Positions 1-13,347 are shown, counted from the stretch's first letter. The stretch is DNA of 64,000 nt from Gliomastix tumulicola (GCA_001599755.1 BCHX01000007.1:2356001-2420000), one strand, 5' to 3'. Made by a program: numbers and translations. Notes: generated by a model from the letters alone, not told the origin.

Positions 1-721
1 TTAAATATATTAATAATATCTTTACTTATAAACTTAATAATACTTAGTAGCTATTTATTATTATTATAAAGGTAAAAGTATTAAGATATTAATATTATTT
101 CTTAAATCTACCCTATATTAATAATAATAGTATAATAATTATTAGTATTAATACTATATTACTATTATTTAGTAGATATATTATTAATAATAAAGTATTT
201 AATAATAAAAACTTACTATAATAGGTTTAAGTAACCTAGAATTTAAAGTTTCTTTAAAGTATAAATAAGTAAATAAGTATATTTATTAGTAAGAAAATAG
301 TATAATAATCTCTAATATATAATAGAAGAATAGTATAAATAGAAATATAAGTAAAGTATTAAGGTAAAAGAAAGAAGTATATATTAATAATTAGGAGGGA
401 TAAATACTAATTTTATATATATATAAAGGGGTAAAAGTAGATAATAATAAATAAATATATAAGTAATAGTAATAATTAATTAAAATTAGTAATATTTAAT
501 TATTAATTTTATAGGATATTTAGCTAATAGATAGTATTACTAAATACTTTAGTCTATTATTTAAGCTTAGATTTAAAATCTTAAAGCTAAGATTTAATAG
601 TTAAGGCTAATACTTAAGTTTAGTATTAGGCTAAATAGAGATATTATAAGGTAAAAATTATAGTATTAAGGTTAATAGACTTAGATAGTATAAAGAAAAT
701 TTAGATAACTAGGTATATCTT

Positions 722-1143
722 ATAATAATTAGGCTTCTAGTAGCTATAGGGTAGTTAAAAGAAGAGTAGAGTTTTAAATAAGTAGGGCTTATTTATAGAA
801 TTAATAAGGTATCTATATTAAGTAGTATAGTTATAGTTTAAGTATAAAACTTAAATATTAAATAAATAAGTAAAATAAGTATTATAGTAAATAACCTTAT
901 TAATAGCTAAGGCTATTTATATATTAACTAGGTAATAACTATAATATATATATAAGGGTAATTACTAGATATTACTAGTAATTAGGAAGATAATAATAAA
1001 GAAATTATTATAATTATAAAATAATTATAGGAGTAATTATTAATACTTTAAATAATTATCTTATAATTAGAGGAAAAAGTGGGGTATATATAATAAACTT
1101 AACTAAATAAGAGGAGACTAAGTATTAGGTTATAATATAATAC
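722..1143 (-). repeat. LTR-like repeat, inverted copy of 5000-5425
   Basis: Read on the minus strand, this segment matches 5000-5425 along nearly its whole length. The differences are mostly C/T or G/A changes as expected from independent RIP. The two copies lie in opposite orientation about 3.9 kb apart, and a more decayed relative lies at about 23,150-23,500. The forward copy directly precedes a possible gag reading frame, so it is probably the 3' part of an LTR. That identity is inference; the inverted repeat itself is directly visible. Confidence 0.7.
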
Positions 1144-1486
1144 CCCTCCTTCTATAATTTTCATCTTAAAATTATTTATAAATACTATACCCTCTATTTT
1201 TTATATTATTATAAGTTATTCTTTCTTATATTCTTCCTTTATTATATTAAATTATATTACTAAATATATATAGCTTTAATTAGTAAATATTAAAAAATAG
1301 AAAATTTACCTTCTTAAGTTAATTTTTATAAATTCTTCTAAAATACCTTTATACTTAAATTATTAGTCCTAAGGTCTCTCCTTATATTAGGTATCTTATA
1401 GTAACTTATCTTAGTACACTAAATATATATATTTAGGGTAATTATCCTATAATATTACTAGTCCTTCTATAGTATAACTATAGAAT

Positions 1487-1885
1487 ATCTCCTTAGAGTA
1501 TTATAAGCTTAAGGATAAACTAGAAAAATTAGAGGAAGAGCTAGTAGCTATATAATAAAAGATCCTTTATTTATATAAGTAGAAGAAGCTATAATTTAAA
1601 AAGATAATATAGACTATATCTTAAGGTTTAAATAATATAAAAGAGTTAAAATAGGTTAAGTATAAGAAGGCTAAATAGGAGGCCTCTTACTAGTATAAGG
1701 CTAAGGTAGTTAGTTAGGTTATTAGTTATTCCTCTACTAAGGGGTTAGTTCTAGATAGTTTTAATTAGGATTAGGTGAAGTATTTTAAGTTAATACTACT
1801 AGAGTCTATATTAATAGAGGATTTTAGTGTTACTATATTATCTTATAGAAGTTCTTTAAGAGGTACTAGGACTTCCTTAGATATT
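1487..1885 (+). pseudogene. Dead charged, coiled-coil-like coding remnant
   Basis: One frame, starting near 1487, reads as a Lys/Glu/Leu-rich sequence (for example YYKLKDKLEKLEEELVAI) broken only by TAA and TAG codons, which is where RIP would convert CAA, CAG, CGA or TGG. It runs for about 130 codons and ends near 1885. The leading part looks like a coiled coil. It resembles the charged C-terminal tails of repeated fungal proteins of unknown function. I cannot name the family; it is most likely part of a transposable element. Confidence 0.4.
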
Positions 1886-2592
1886 TAGTGAGCTCCTATA
1901 TATTATCTTTATTATTATATTCTTTTTACTTAATTAGGTATTTAATTTCCTTATTAATTTATTTCTTATTAATAATTTTTTCTAGTTTATAGTCTTCTTT
2001 ATAGACTTTAATATTAAATTATAGTATAATAATAATAGTATCCTTAGATACTAGTTCTAAAAGTAAAAAATAAAAAATAAAATATATATATATTTTTATT
2101 AGTAATAAAAGTTTATAATTAAATATTAAAATTTTCTTTTTAATTTTAAATAATTTAAGTTTTTTATAGTCTAGCTTACTACTAGACTATATTATCTCTA
2201 TTCCTCTATAAAGTAGGTAAATTATATCTCCCTCCTAGAGGTTTAATCCCTTAATTTTAGTTTAATTATAGTATTTAAATATTTATTTATAAATAAATTT
2301 TAATTATTTTCTTATTTCTTTATAAAGTACCTATAACTAGTTTATAGTAAGGATTACCTTTTCTATAAGTAGTTCTTCTTAGGGTATTTTATTAATTTCT
2401 AGCTTAAATTTATAGTTAATATAAAATAATAATACTTATATTAACTCCTAGTATATTAAGTTATAGGTGAATTAGGCTTATAGTAGTCTCTTTACCTAAT
2501 TATCTAATTTATAATTAATATAGTATTATAAATATTACTTAAATATTTAATTAAGTTATTTTATCTATTTATTTATTTATAGGTATTATATT

Positions 2593-3139
2593 AAGTTAAT
2601 TTAATTATATATTATAAAACTTCTATTTATATATTAGTGGCATATATAGGCACTAGGCATTATATTAACTTATACTATAGCCCTATTATTCTATGGGCCT
2701 AGAGCGCTGGAAATAGCCTAGCCTGGCCCTATAGCGCTGAGGCCCCTATAACTATAGTAGCTAGGCCTCTATAAAATATTATTATAGTAGCCACCTCACC
2801 TTACAATAGCCTGACCTTATAGAGGTAAACCTTATAGAGGTAGACCTTATAGAGGTAGACCTTATAGAGGTAGACCTTATAGAGGTAGACCTTGTAGAGG
2901 TAGACCTTATAGAGGTAGGCTTAATATAGGCAGGCTTAATAGAGGCTGCCTACCTTAATTAACTACTTTAATTAAGGTAGCCTTAATTAAGGCAGGTAGC
3001 CTAGGCTTATAGGGGCTAGGTAGTCTAATTAGTTAAAAATTAAAGGTATAATAATATACTAATTTCCCTCCCTACTAGTGCTTTATATATACTACTAATA
3101 TATAAATAGAAGTTTTATAATATATAATTAGATTAACTT
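2593..3139. mobile_element. Non-autonomous TIR element, family A copy 1
   Basis: This element of about 547 bp starts AAGTTAAT and ends ATTAACTT, with long terminal inverted repeats of roughly 50 bp. It is flanked by identical 8-bp direct repeats ATTATATT (2585-2592 and 3140-3147). It has no coding capacity. The interior holds a run of about eight 15-bp units (2814-2929, ACCTTATAGAGGTAG type) and TTAATTAAGG-rich sequence. An 8-bp target duplication is typical of the hAT superfamily, so a hAT-like MITE is the best guess. Other copies are at 10,795, 14,695 and 18,166. Confidence 0.85.
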
Positions 3140-4429
3140 ATTATATTATACTTAACTTATAATTAATACTAAGTTATACTATAAGTATTTACTAGAACTT
3201 AGAGGTAAATATTATTCCTCTATTTAAGATAATTTTATTAAATAATTTATAATTAGCTACTATAACTTATAGGAAATAATATATAAGTATAACTATATTA
3301 CTTAATTCTTTATATAGAATAAAGTATTTATACTTAATTAATTTATTAGTAACTATTAATATACTATTATAAATTTCTTTTAATCTTAGTTTCTTAAATA
3401 TAGGTAACTTAATAATATAATTAAAAGTAATTAATCCCTATAGTTATATAAGTATTAATAATAGCTAAAGGTATATATATAGTTTATATTATATAGCTTT
3501 AATAAGGTTATATTTATAATATATTTAAATAGTTTTTTAAATATTATTTTTTAGTCTCTTATATTAATAGTTTTATTATATTTATTTATAGGTTTATTAA
3601 ATCCCTTAGTATTTATTAGTTAATTAGCTATAAATATATTAAATAATTTTTTATTATAGGGGTTTAAGTATTTATATCCTACTCTTTCCTTTACTATTCT
3701 TTATAAGAGGTACTTTAATATTTTCTATAGAATATTTATTTAATACTCCTCCTAGGTATTCTTTTACCTACTAAATAATTTAATTATAATATTTTTTATT
3801 AAGCTTAATATAGTATAATATTTTAAGCTTTATTTATTTTAGTACTCCTTTATTATTTAGGTGTAAAATCTATCCTTAGATAACTAGTTATTTATTATTA
3901 TAGTTAAATCTTTTACTAAGAGTTAATTAAGTTTTATAATAAAATAATTAAAAGGAGATTAAATCTTCTTTTTAGTTTATTTTTATATTATTATAACTTT
4001 ATAGTAATATACTAGTAGCTTATTACTATTATTTAAAGATTTTTTAATTCTTATTAAAGATAGTAAATAACCTCTTAATAAATAACTTTATATATATAAT
4101 CTTTTTTATTTTTTTACTTTTAAAGTACTTATAACTTAATTATATAAAGTTATTATAATTTCTATATTTAAATATAATATAACTATTTAATATATTTTTT
4201 ACTTTAAAGATAAGTTAAAATATAATTTTAAAATTAATATATATTTTATTTAATTAATTACCCTTCTTAATAATTAAACTAAAACTTAGGTATTTTATAT
4301 ATATAATCTACTATTAATTTAGTATAATTAAATTTATTCTTCTTATATTTATAAATAATATTAGCTTTATAAACTTTATTACCTTTTTAAGTATAATATT
4401 ATAAAAATTAATAAGTATTAATTTTCCTT

Positions 4430-4930
4430 AGTGGAAACTCTAAGTAGGTGAGCACTATATAAGTACTTAAAATTACAGGGAGCACCTATAAGCACTATAA
4501 AATATACTTAATTAGTACTAGCATGGTACTTACATGGTGCTCACATGGTTCTCACATGGTTCTTAGGGTTCTCATATTATGCTTATATATACTATAGGTT
4601 CTTATAGCCTAAAGCATATATAAATAATAATTTTTAGGTGTTTACCTATATTATATAATTAACTATATTATAGTATATATATACCTTATATCCTAGGTCC
4701 TATTATATTCCTCTATAATAACTAATAGTGTGATTATTATTAGCCTAAGTATTCCTATCTAAGCGCTATAGGTCTTATATAAAGATAAATAGTGTAATTA
4801 GTCTATTTATTAGTATAGGCGTTCCTCTATAAATACCTATGGATTCTATATAAAGACTAATTATATAATTAGTCTTATAATTACTTTTCTAATAATATTA
4901 AGGTTACCCCCACCACCTAATAAAATACTA
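4430..4930. other. RIP-poor island with CATGG repeats
   Basis: This stretch keeps CpA, TpG and some CpG in otherwise saturated RIP DNA. Around 4524-4566 there are about four near-tandem 11-12 bp units of the form ACATGGTNCT. From about 4,725 to 4,850 two loosely similar segments of about 80 bp follow each other, each with a GTGTRATTA-type stretch and a TATAAAGA stretch. It may be part of an LTR or a small inserted element; I found no clear terminal repeats. Confidence 0.4.
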
Positions 4931-4999
4931 TACTTCTTAAATATATTAGCGCCTATTAACCTAGTATTAGCCACTAGAGTTAAAGGGCCTAATAAAGCT

Positions 5000-5425
5000 A
5001 AGATATATTATAACCTAATACTTAGCCTCCTCTTATCTAGCTAAGCTTATTATATATACCTTACTTTTTCCTCTAATTATAAGATAATTATTTAAGGTAT
5101 TAATAATTACTCCTATAATTATTTTATAATTATAATAATCCCCTTACTATTACCTTCCTAATTACTAGTAGTATCTAGTAATTACCTTTATATATATACT
5201 ATAATTATTACCTAGTTAATATATAAATAGCCTTAGCTATTAATAAGGTTATTTATTATAATACTTACTTTATTTATTTATTTAATATTTAAGTCTTATA
5301 TTTAAACTATAAATATATTACTTAGTATAAATACCCTATTAATCCTATAAATAAGCTCTACTTATTTAAAACCTTACTCTTCTTTTAATTACCCTATAGC
5401 TACTAAAAGCCTAATTATTATATAT
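5000..5425 (+). repeat. LTR-like repeat, forward copy
   Basis: This segment is the inverted partner of 722-1143. It includes TATA-rich sequence and ends about 55 bp before a possible gag reading frame at about 5,482, where ATAGCACCT looks like a RIP-altered ATGGCACCT start. That arrangement suggests the 3' part of a 5' LTR plus leader. I could not find the matching 3' LTR behind the polypurine tract at 12,847, so it need not belong to the same element as the RT at 9.1 kb. Confidence 0.55.
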
Positions 5426-5481
5426 TAATAGCTCTTATTTAAGACTAATACTATATCTATACACTAAGTAATAACTAATAC

Positions 5482-6600
5482 TATAGCACCTAAAACCCCT
5501 ATTCTAGCTATAGTATAGCTAGTTACTCTATAGGAAGATAAGCTTAACTTAATTAAAATTAACCTAAAAATAGAAGTAAATAATAAGTTAAGTAATAGGG
5601 AATTAAACCTAGAGGAGTAGATTAATACCCTTAGGGATTATATTAAATATAACCTAAGGATTATAAAGAAGTACTTTATAAAAAAAAATTAGAATTTATA
5701 TAAAGAGATTTATAACCTTTAATAATAACTTAGGGAGATTACTAAGTTAAAATATTAATAAGTTAATTTAAACTAAGAAACCCTTATAGTAACTATAGAA
5801 GTATAACTAAGAAAAGATATTAAAGAAATTTTTAAGTTTAAGAAGTTAAAGCTATATAATAATAACTTAGCTAAATTCTAAGAATTTCTTATATCTCTTT
5901 AATAATACTTCTTATACTTTTTATAAATCTTTAAAGATAATAAGGCTAAAGTCTAATTTATTATTATTTATTTTACTAGAATTATATAAATATAATTTTA
6001 ATTTATTATTAATTAATATATAAGTAGAAAAGCTAAGGTTATAATTTAAGAAATATTTAATAATTATAAAGCCTTTAAGAACTAAATAAAGTAAATATTT
6101 AGGCTTATTAATAAAAAATATAAGAATTATAATAAAATTAAATACCTTTAATAGTTAGGATTAATAATAGTATATATAGTTAAATTTAAAGCTATTACTA
6201 TACTTATTTAATAAGATAAAATATACTTTAAAGAGGTTTTTTATAATAAACTTAAGAATAAGGTAAAGAATAAGCTTAGTAAAATCCTTATACCCTTAAC
6301 TAAGCTTAATAAGTATATTTAATTAGCTATTTAAATTAATAATATACTTTATATCTAATAATAAGAAAAAAAAGTAAAGGATAATAATATTATTAGCTTA
6401 ATTAAGGTAAAAAGTAATAGAAATAAAATAATAATACCTTATAGAGAATATATATAGAATTAATAGAGATTAGTAACCTTAAGTAAGAAAGAAGTAGAAA
6501 GTAAAAGCTATAATATAATATTTATAATAATATTTACTATAATTATAGAAAGAAAAAGTATTATATACTATAATATTATTTACTATAATATTATTTACTT
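5482..6600 (+). pseudogene. RIP-inactivated gag-like region
   Basis: A frame with many RIP-type stop codons begins at about 5,482 (ATA for ATG) and reads through a capsid-like stretch around 5,860-6,350 with patterns such as KLYNNNLAKF followed by EFLISL. Near 6,540-6,600 a Tyr/Asn-rich stretch could be a decayed CCHC zinc knuckle in which Cys (TGC, TGT) and His codons have changed. The order gag, then pol, on the same strand fits an LTR retrotransposon. The assignment rests on weak residual similarity. Confidence 0.4.
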
Positions 6601-9114
6601 AAGAAGTAGTAAAATAGTAAAAAGAAGAAGATTAAAGCTTTAAAGTAAATTAAGGAAATTAAAATAATAAAGAAGAATAATACCTCCTATAGAACCTAGC
6701 TAGGACCTATAAGTATTAAATAAACTATAAAATATAATATACTTCTATAAATTAAGTACTTTAATTATAAATATACTACCTATAAAATAATAAAGAAAAC
6801 TAATAAATAATACCTATAAGAAATTAAAGTATAGAAATATAATAATAAATACCTTTAAGACCTTAAATATAATAAAAAATATATTATAATCTTTAATAAA
6901 GAAGAAAATTATAAAGAATTAATATAAGGGATATACTTAGTAAGTAATAACCTAGATAAAAGGTATACCCCTATACTAGGAGGAAGAGATAAGATTATTA
7001 CTATTTAAGTAATTTAACTTAAAGATATAATTAAAGGAGAAATAATCCCTAGGGGAGAGTTTAAAGACTACCTTATATTATAAATTAACTATAAGGAGTA
7101 TACTAGCCTCTTATAGATCTTATACTATTATAATATCTATAAAAATTATATTAAAAATAAAGCTAAGAATAAAGCTTACTTAATATAAGGTAATTAAATA
7201 TATAAGGATTTATATTAAAAAAATAAAATAATAAAATACTAAGTATATAATTAATTAATAAAGGATACTATATAATTAAAACTTATTAAATAGCTAAGTT
7301 ATTAGAAGAATCTCTATCTATTTAATTATAAAGACTAAAATTATAAAATATATAATAAAGAAAAAATCTACTAATAATATATAAAAAAAAATTAAAAGAG
7401 AAATAAATAATAAAAGTAAAAAGCCTATTAAAAGGCTATTTAACTCCTCTAGAGGGTTATTTTATATAGAATTTACTTCTATAAAGTAATATATAATAGG
7501 GTATACTTTAAGGTTTAAGAAGCTATTTAAAATAAATATAAGATAAAATATTAAGGAGATAACCTCTACTAGAGACCTTATATTAATAAAGTTTAAGTAA
7601 AGTATATTAAATAATATATATATACTAAAAAATAGTAAAAATAAAGAAAATATATAAATTAATAAAAAGACTATAAAGAACTATAAATTAATAATAAAGT
7701 TAATTAAAGGGTTTATATCTATAAATATTATTAATTATTAAATAATAAAAAGTAAATCTAGTAAAAACTCTAAAGAATAAAATATAAAGGTTTTAACTTT
7801 AATACCTAGAAAGATATAAAATAATAGGAGATATAATACTAGTAAATTATTAAGGAGTACCTTAAAGTACTTAAGTACTTTAATAATATTTAAATAACTA
7901 GATTATAAAGAATAATAAAGAATATAATATAAAGTAAATATATAATAATCTTTATATATATAAGAATTATTACTTTAATCTAAATATTAATAAAATTAAG
8001 ATAAAATTTTAATAAATAAAAGAAAATAAATTTAACTTTATAAAGTAAAAAGGAATACTTAAATAAAAGTAATAATACTATAAGATTAAAGAAAAATATA
8101 ATAAAATATAAGGATTATATAGGAGATACCTTTAGGTTATTAATAGTATATTTATTTATATTATATAAGAAATCTAGGAAATATTAATAATAAAGATAGC
8201 TAATTAGGAGAATACCCTAAGGGACTTTTATAGAGCTAAGTTTACTATAAGAGAGAGAGTAGGGAAGCTTACCTTAGAAGTCTAAATATAAGGATATTAT
8301 TTAAATATATTAATAAATAATAAAGTAATAAATAATTTTATTATTAAAAAGGTACTTAAAAAATACTATTTACTATAAAAGTAAATATTAAAGTCTTATT
8401 TATTTAATAACTTTAAAGAAGAATTAGTAATATATAATAATAAATAAATTAATAGAAAGACTAATTAATTTACTTTTAATATTTCTAAATATAATATATA
8501 AGTAACTTTTAATCTTATATTAATTAAAAGCTATAATTTAATACTAAGGTTTTTATAATTATAAGATAAAAACCTTAATATTAATTAGAAGTATAGTTAA
8601 CTATAGTAGTGAAATACTATAGGCTCTCTAATTATAGGAATACTAAAAGAGGGATTTTACCTTAATAAAAATTAACTAATAAAGTTTAATTACTAAAATA
8701 AAAGAGTAATTAAATATATTCTCTAGTAAAATATAAAGAAGAATAAAAGCTTAGTAATAGCTTTAATAGTATTATAACCTAAAAGAAAATAAAAATAATA
8801 TATCCTAGGAAAATTATATTTTTATATAATAGAAGTATATTTAATATAAGCTACTAGTAAAAAGGAACCTTAAGAATAGCCTAAGGATAAAATAAGAAAT
8901 ATCCTATATAAATATAAGATTTATAAAAACCTATTTAAAAATAGATTATTAACTAGCCTACTAAGATATAATAAGTAGAGTTATAAAATTAAATTTATTA
9001 ATAGAGTAAACCTTATATTCTATAAAATTTATACCTTTATACTAAAAGAAATAAAAGTACTAAATAAATACTTAAATAAAATACTAAAAAAAGAATATAT
9101 TTAACCTTTAATAT

Positions 9115-9690
9115 CTTTAATAGGATATTTTATTATATTTATTAAGAAGAAGAATAATAAGCTATACTTAGTAGTTAATTACTAAAGGTTAAATACTATT
9201 ACTAAGAAAAACTAAATACTATTACCTTTTATTAAAGAACTAAGGGACTAGCTTATAGGTAAATAAATCTTTATAATACTTAACCTTAAAGGAGTATATA
9301 ATCTTATTAAAATTAAAAAAGAAGATAAATAGAAAACTACCTTTAGAATTAAGTAAGGTCTTTTTAAATATATAGTTATATTATTTAACTTTATAAATAT
9401 ATTAACTACTTTTTAATAAATAATTAATTATATTCTATATAAATATCTTAATTAATTTATAGTAATTTACTTTAATAATATTTTAATCTTCTTAAATACC
9501 CTAGAAGAGTATAAGGAATATATTTATAAAGTTTTAAATACCTTATAAGATTTTAAATTATTAGTAGAATTAAAAAAAAGCTATTTTTATATAAAAGAAG
9601 TTATATTTCTTAATTATATTATTAAACCTAGAAAAATTATAATAAAACTAGTTAAAATAGCTACTATTTAAGAGTAAAAGGCTTTAACCT
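9115..9690 (+). pseudogene. RIP-inactivated Ty3/gypsy reverse transcriptase
   Basis: Translation in one frame gives a recognisable gypsy-type RT riddled with TAA/TAG codons. In order it reads LYLVVNY-stop-RLNTIT, then LLPFIKELRD, then FIILNLKGVYNLIKIKKED, then TTFRIK-stop-GLFKYIV, then ILFNFINILTTF, then FIVIYFNNILIFLNTLEEYK. These correspond to the canonical DYRxLN, PLPxIxELxD, FTKLDLxxAYN, KTAFxTxYGxFEYxVMPFGLTNAPxTFQ and YxDDILIFS blocks. The catalytic YxDD reads YFNN (GAT or GAC to AAT), and Gln, Trp and Arg codons have become stops. Both changes are what RIP predicts. The element cannot be functional. Confidence 0.88.
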
Positions 9691-9879
9691 TAGCTAAAGA
9701 AATCTAATTATTTATTAGACTTATAAATTACTATAAATAATTTATTAAGGGATTTAATAAAATTACTATATTAATAATATTAGTAACCTAAAAGGATAAA
9801 GAATTTATTTAAATACTAAAGTATTAAAAAGTATTTAAGTAAATTAAGAATACTATTATATAAGAATTAGTACTAGTTA

Positions 9880-10275
9880 TATTTAATTTAAATTAATTAA
9901 TTAAGCTAGAAACTAATACCTCTAATTTTACTATAATAAGTATAATAGAATAATAAGATAACTAAGAATAATTATAACTAGTAACCTTCTTTTTATAAAA
10001 GCTATATAAATTTAAATTTAATTATTCTATATATAATAAGGAATTTATAGTAATAATTATAAGCTTTAAAGAATTTTAATACTATTTATATAGTAGTAAA
10101 TACTAAATTACTATTTATATTAATTATAAAAATATTATATTCTTTATAATTATATAAAAACTTAATAAATATTAAAATAAATATATTAAAATATTTATAA
10201 AATTTAACTCTAAAATAGTCTATTATAAAGGATTAAAGAATAAAAGAGCTAATACTAAATTAATTTAATTAAAGA
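9880..10275 (+). pseudogene. RIP-inactivated gypsy RNase H domain
   Basis: Downstream of the RT in the same orientation is a frame reading LETNTSNFTIISIIE, then FKFNYSIYNKEFIVIIISFK, then YYLYSSKY, then KIVYYKGLKNKRANT. It matches the gypsy RNase H pattern (DASxxAIGxxL, NYxIYDKELLAIV, WRHYLEG, and KxxRKADALSR) with stops at former Gln, Arg and Trp codons. The following integrase region should lie at about 10.3-12.8 kb, where it is interrupted by an inserted element at 10,795. Confidence 0.8.
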
Positions 10276-10284
10276 AACCTAAAT

Positions 10285-12956
10285 AAGAAGAACTTATTAA
10301 TATTTATAATAACTTAAAGAAAGAAATAAAGTTATTAAAATTACTAAAGTTATTAAGGATTTTTATAAGGTTTATTAAAAAACTAAAAAGAAGTATTAAA
10401 TAATTATTATTTATTAATTAAAAAATATAAAAAGAAAATATTACTAAATATTATTTACTTTATATAAAGAGTTAAGATTACTTTATTATTATTAATAATA
10501 GTAGCTTTTATAAAATTATAAATATTTTCTTAAAAGGTTAATAAATAATTATAAGAAATAAAAATAAAATAAAAATAAAAATAACTATATTTAAGGTCCT
10601 AAATATAATATATTATTACTTAAAATTCTCTAGTAGAGATAGAGATATTTTTAATAATAATAGAGATAATAATAATAATAATTAAAAATAAACTAATAAA
10701 AGTTTAAATAAAATACTAAGAATTTAAAGTAAAGATAGTAATACTAGTAGTTAAAGATAAATAAATAAGAGCTTAGAAAGAATACTATAAATTTAAGTTA
10801 ATCTAATCACATATTATAAAACTTCTATTCACATATTAGTGGCACGTGTAGGCGCTAGGCATTATACTAACTTGTACCATAGCCCTATTATTCTATAGGC
10901 CTAGAGCACTGGAAATAGCCTGGCCCAGCCCTACAGCGCCGAGGCCCCTATAACTACAGTAGCCGGGCCTCTATGAAATATTATTACAGCAGCTACCTCG
11001 CCTTACAACAGCCTAACCTTATAGAGGCAGACCTTGCAGAGGCAGGCTTAATAGAGGCAGGCTTAATAGAGGCTACCTACCTTAATTAATATAGCTTTAA
11101 TTAAGTGCCTTAATTAACCGCCTTAATTAAGGTGGCCTTAATTAAGGCAGGCAGCTCAGGCTTATAGGGGCTAGGTAGTCTAATTAGTTGAAAATTAAAG
11201 GTATAGTAATATACTAATTTCTCTCCCTACTAGTGCTTTATACATGCCACTAATATATAAATAGAAGTTTTATAATATATAATTAGATTAACTTATAAAT
11301 TTAAAGTAGTATAATAATACTTATTAGGTTTTAAGGTTAAAATAAAGAAAATAAAAATAATAAAATTATTTAAATTAATAAGAGATTACTAAGAATATAC
11401 TTAGTTCTTACTATACTTTACTATTAAAGATAAAGTAAAATTATAACTAAAGGTATTTTTAACCTAAACCTAGGGTATAATAAATAAAAAATAAATAGTA
11501 GTACTATAATAAAGAGTAAATAAATCCTTATTAAAATTAAAGAGAATATATTAAGAATTAATAATAAATTAAGTATAATTAATAAGGGTAATAGTAGAAG
11601 TAGAGATACTAAAAGTAGTTTAAAGTAGAGGAAGAGCTAATAAGAAAGTTATATAAAGCTAAAAATATATAATAATACTACTAGGAATTATTAATTTAAA
11701 AAGTTATAAAATTTATATTAATACTATAAAAAAAAGTTAAAAGTATTTAAAATATATTAAACTTATAAAATATTTAATAATAATTTAAAATAAATATAAT
11801 ATATTTAAATTAATTAAAATAAATATATTTTTAATTTATATTATAGTATAATATTATAATTTAATAATATATTTAATATAATTAATTAATTATATTCTTT
11901 AATAATAATTTAAAATTTATATAATAATAATATTTATATATTAAAAAGTAAATTAATAATAGTAATATTTATTATTAAAGTAATTAAATAAATTCTAAAA
12001 GAAGTAATAATAAATTATTAAAAAAGAATAAGAAATTAAAAAAATAAAATTTATTTTTATAAATATTAACTTTTAATAAATTTATAAAAAATTATATAGT
12101 ATAATTACTACCTCTTTAGCCTCTTTATTAATAATTAATAAGTAATTTTTACTTATAGTATTATACTTTTAATAATTAGTAGAGTTACTTAAAATATTAT
12201 TAAAAAAAAATATAAAAAAAAATAACTAAAAAAGTATATATTAAAGATTAAATTAATAAATAAAATAAAAGGTTTAATATAAAATATAAAGAAAATTAAA
12301 TATTAATTTTTAAAGAAGTATAAATAATAAATATAAATAAAAAAATAATTATAATTAAAAATTAATAAATATTAATATAATAAAATTCTTAAAAATAGAA
12401 ATATACTTTTAAATAAAGATTTTATAAGTATAATATAAGATTATAAATACTTTATTAATTTTCCCCTTTAAATTAAAAATATAAAATTATTTATTTATAT
12501 AGTTATTATTATATATAAATATAATAATAAATAATAAAAAGAGAAATTAATAAGAGCTTATTAAGAAAAGAAATATATTATATAAAATAAATATAATAAA
12601 ATATAAAAAAAAATAAAAAAAAAAGGTAATAAAATATTAAAATATAAGAATTAATAATTAAAGTTATTTTATAAAAAAATAATAATAAAATTAAAATTAA
12701 ATAATAAAAACTATCTATTAAGGAGAGATATCCTAAAAGGAGCTAAAATAAAAATAATATTATATTAAGCCTAAGAAGTCCTAGTATTATTACTTATTAT
12801 TATTAAGTATTTATTTATAAAAAATAATACCTTATTATTCTAGCTTAAGGGGGGATAATAAATAATATAATAATTAAATCTACCTTTTACTAAGAGATTA
12901 CTCTATAAATATATAGTATAACTTACTTCTATATTAAGACCCTTAATATATAGTAT
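10285..12956 (+). repeat. Tandem duplication unit 1 (retroelement 3' region)
   Basis: This segment is repeated in the same order and orientation at about 13,055-16,230. Shared landmarks include the AATAAAAATAACTATATTTA stretch (10,575 and 13,865) and the end block containing TACTAAGAGATTACTC (about 12,887 and 16,170). A purine tract AAGGGGGGATA at 12,847-12,857 looks like the polypurine tract that precedes a 3' LTR. After removing inserted elements the two units are almost the same length (about 2.17 and 2.18 kb). It probably encodes the RIP-destroyed integrase end of the gypsy element. Confidence 0.75.
10795..11294. mobile_element. Non-autonomous TIR element, family A copy 2
   Basis: This 500 bp element starts AAGTTAATCTAAT and ends ATTAGATTAACTT, with inverted repeats of about 50 bp. 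It is flanked by identical 8-bp repeats ATAAATTT (10,787-10,794 and 11,295-11,302). The same site in the second duplication unit (about 14,070-14,080) is uninterrupted and has a single ATAAATTT, which confirms the insertion boundaries. The interior keeps many CpG and CpA dinucleotides (GGCCCAGCCCTACAGCGCCG), unlike its host DNA. Confidence 0.92.
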
Positions 12957-13035
12957 AAGTTAATATAATACCTAGCGCTTATATATGCTATTAATATATA
13001 AATAGAAGTTTTATAATATATAATTAAATTAACTT
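12957..13035. mobile_element. Internally deleted family A element at the duplication junction
   Basis: This 79 bp stretch begins AAGTTAAT and ends ATTAACTT and carries one complete family A terminus on its right side but almost no interior. The flanking 8-mers (TATAGTAT and TATTTATT) do not match, so it is not a simple insertion. It lies exactly between the two tandem duplication units, which suggests that recombination between two family A copies produced the junction. Confidence 0.6.
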
Positions 13036-13347
13036 TATTTATTATCTTTAATAAAATAAAAAGAACCTACTAGTATTTATAATAGTTTAAAGAAAAAGAT
13101 AAAGTTACTAAAGTTACTAGAGTTATTAGAGATTTCTATAAAATTTATTAAAAAATTATAAAGAAGTATTAAATAACTACTATTTATTAGTTAAGAAATA
13201 TAAGAAGAAAATATTATTAAATACTATTTACTTTAAAGGAGGAGCTAAGACTACTTTATAATTATTAATAATAATAGCCTCTATAGAATTATAAATATTT
13301 CCTTAGAAGGTTAATAAATAACTATAAGAAATAAAAATAAAATTAAA

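Noticed and set aside
2814..2929. Regular 15-bp repeats that might suggest a CRISPR-like array
   Set aside because: Units are contiguous with no spacers and lie inside a eukaryotic inverted-repeat element.
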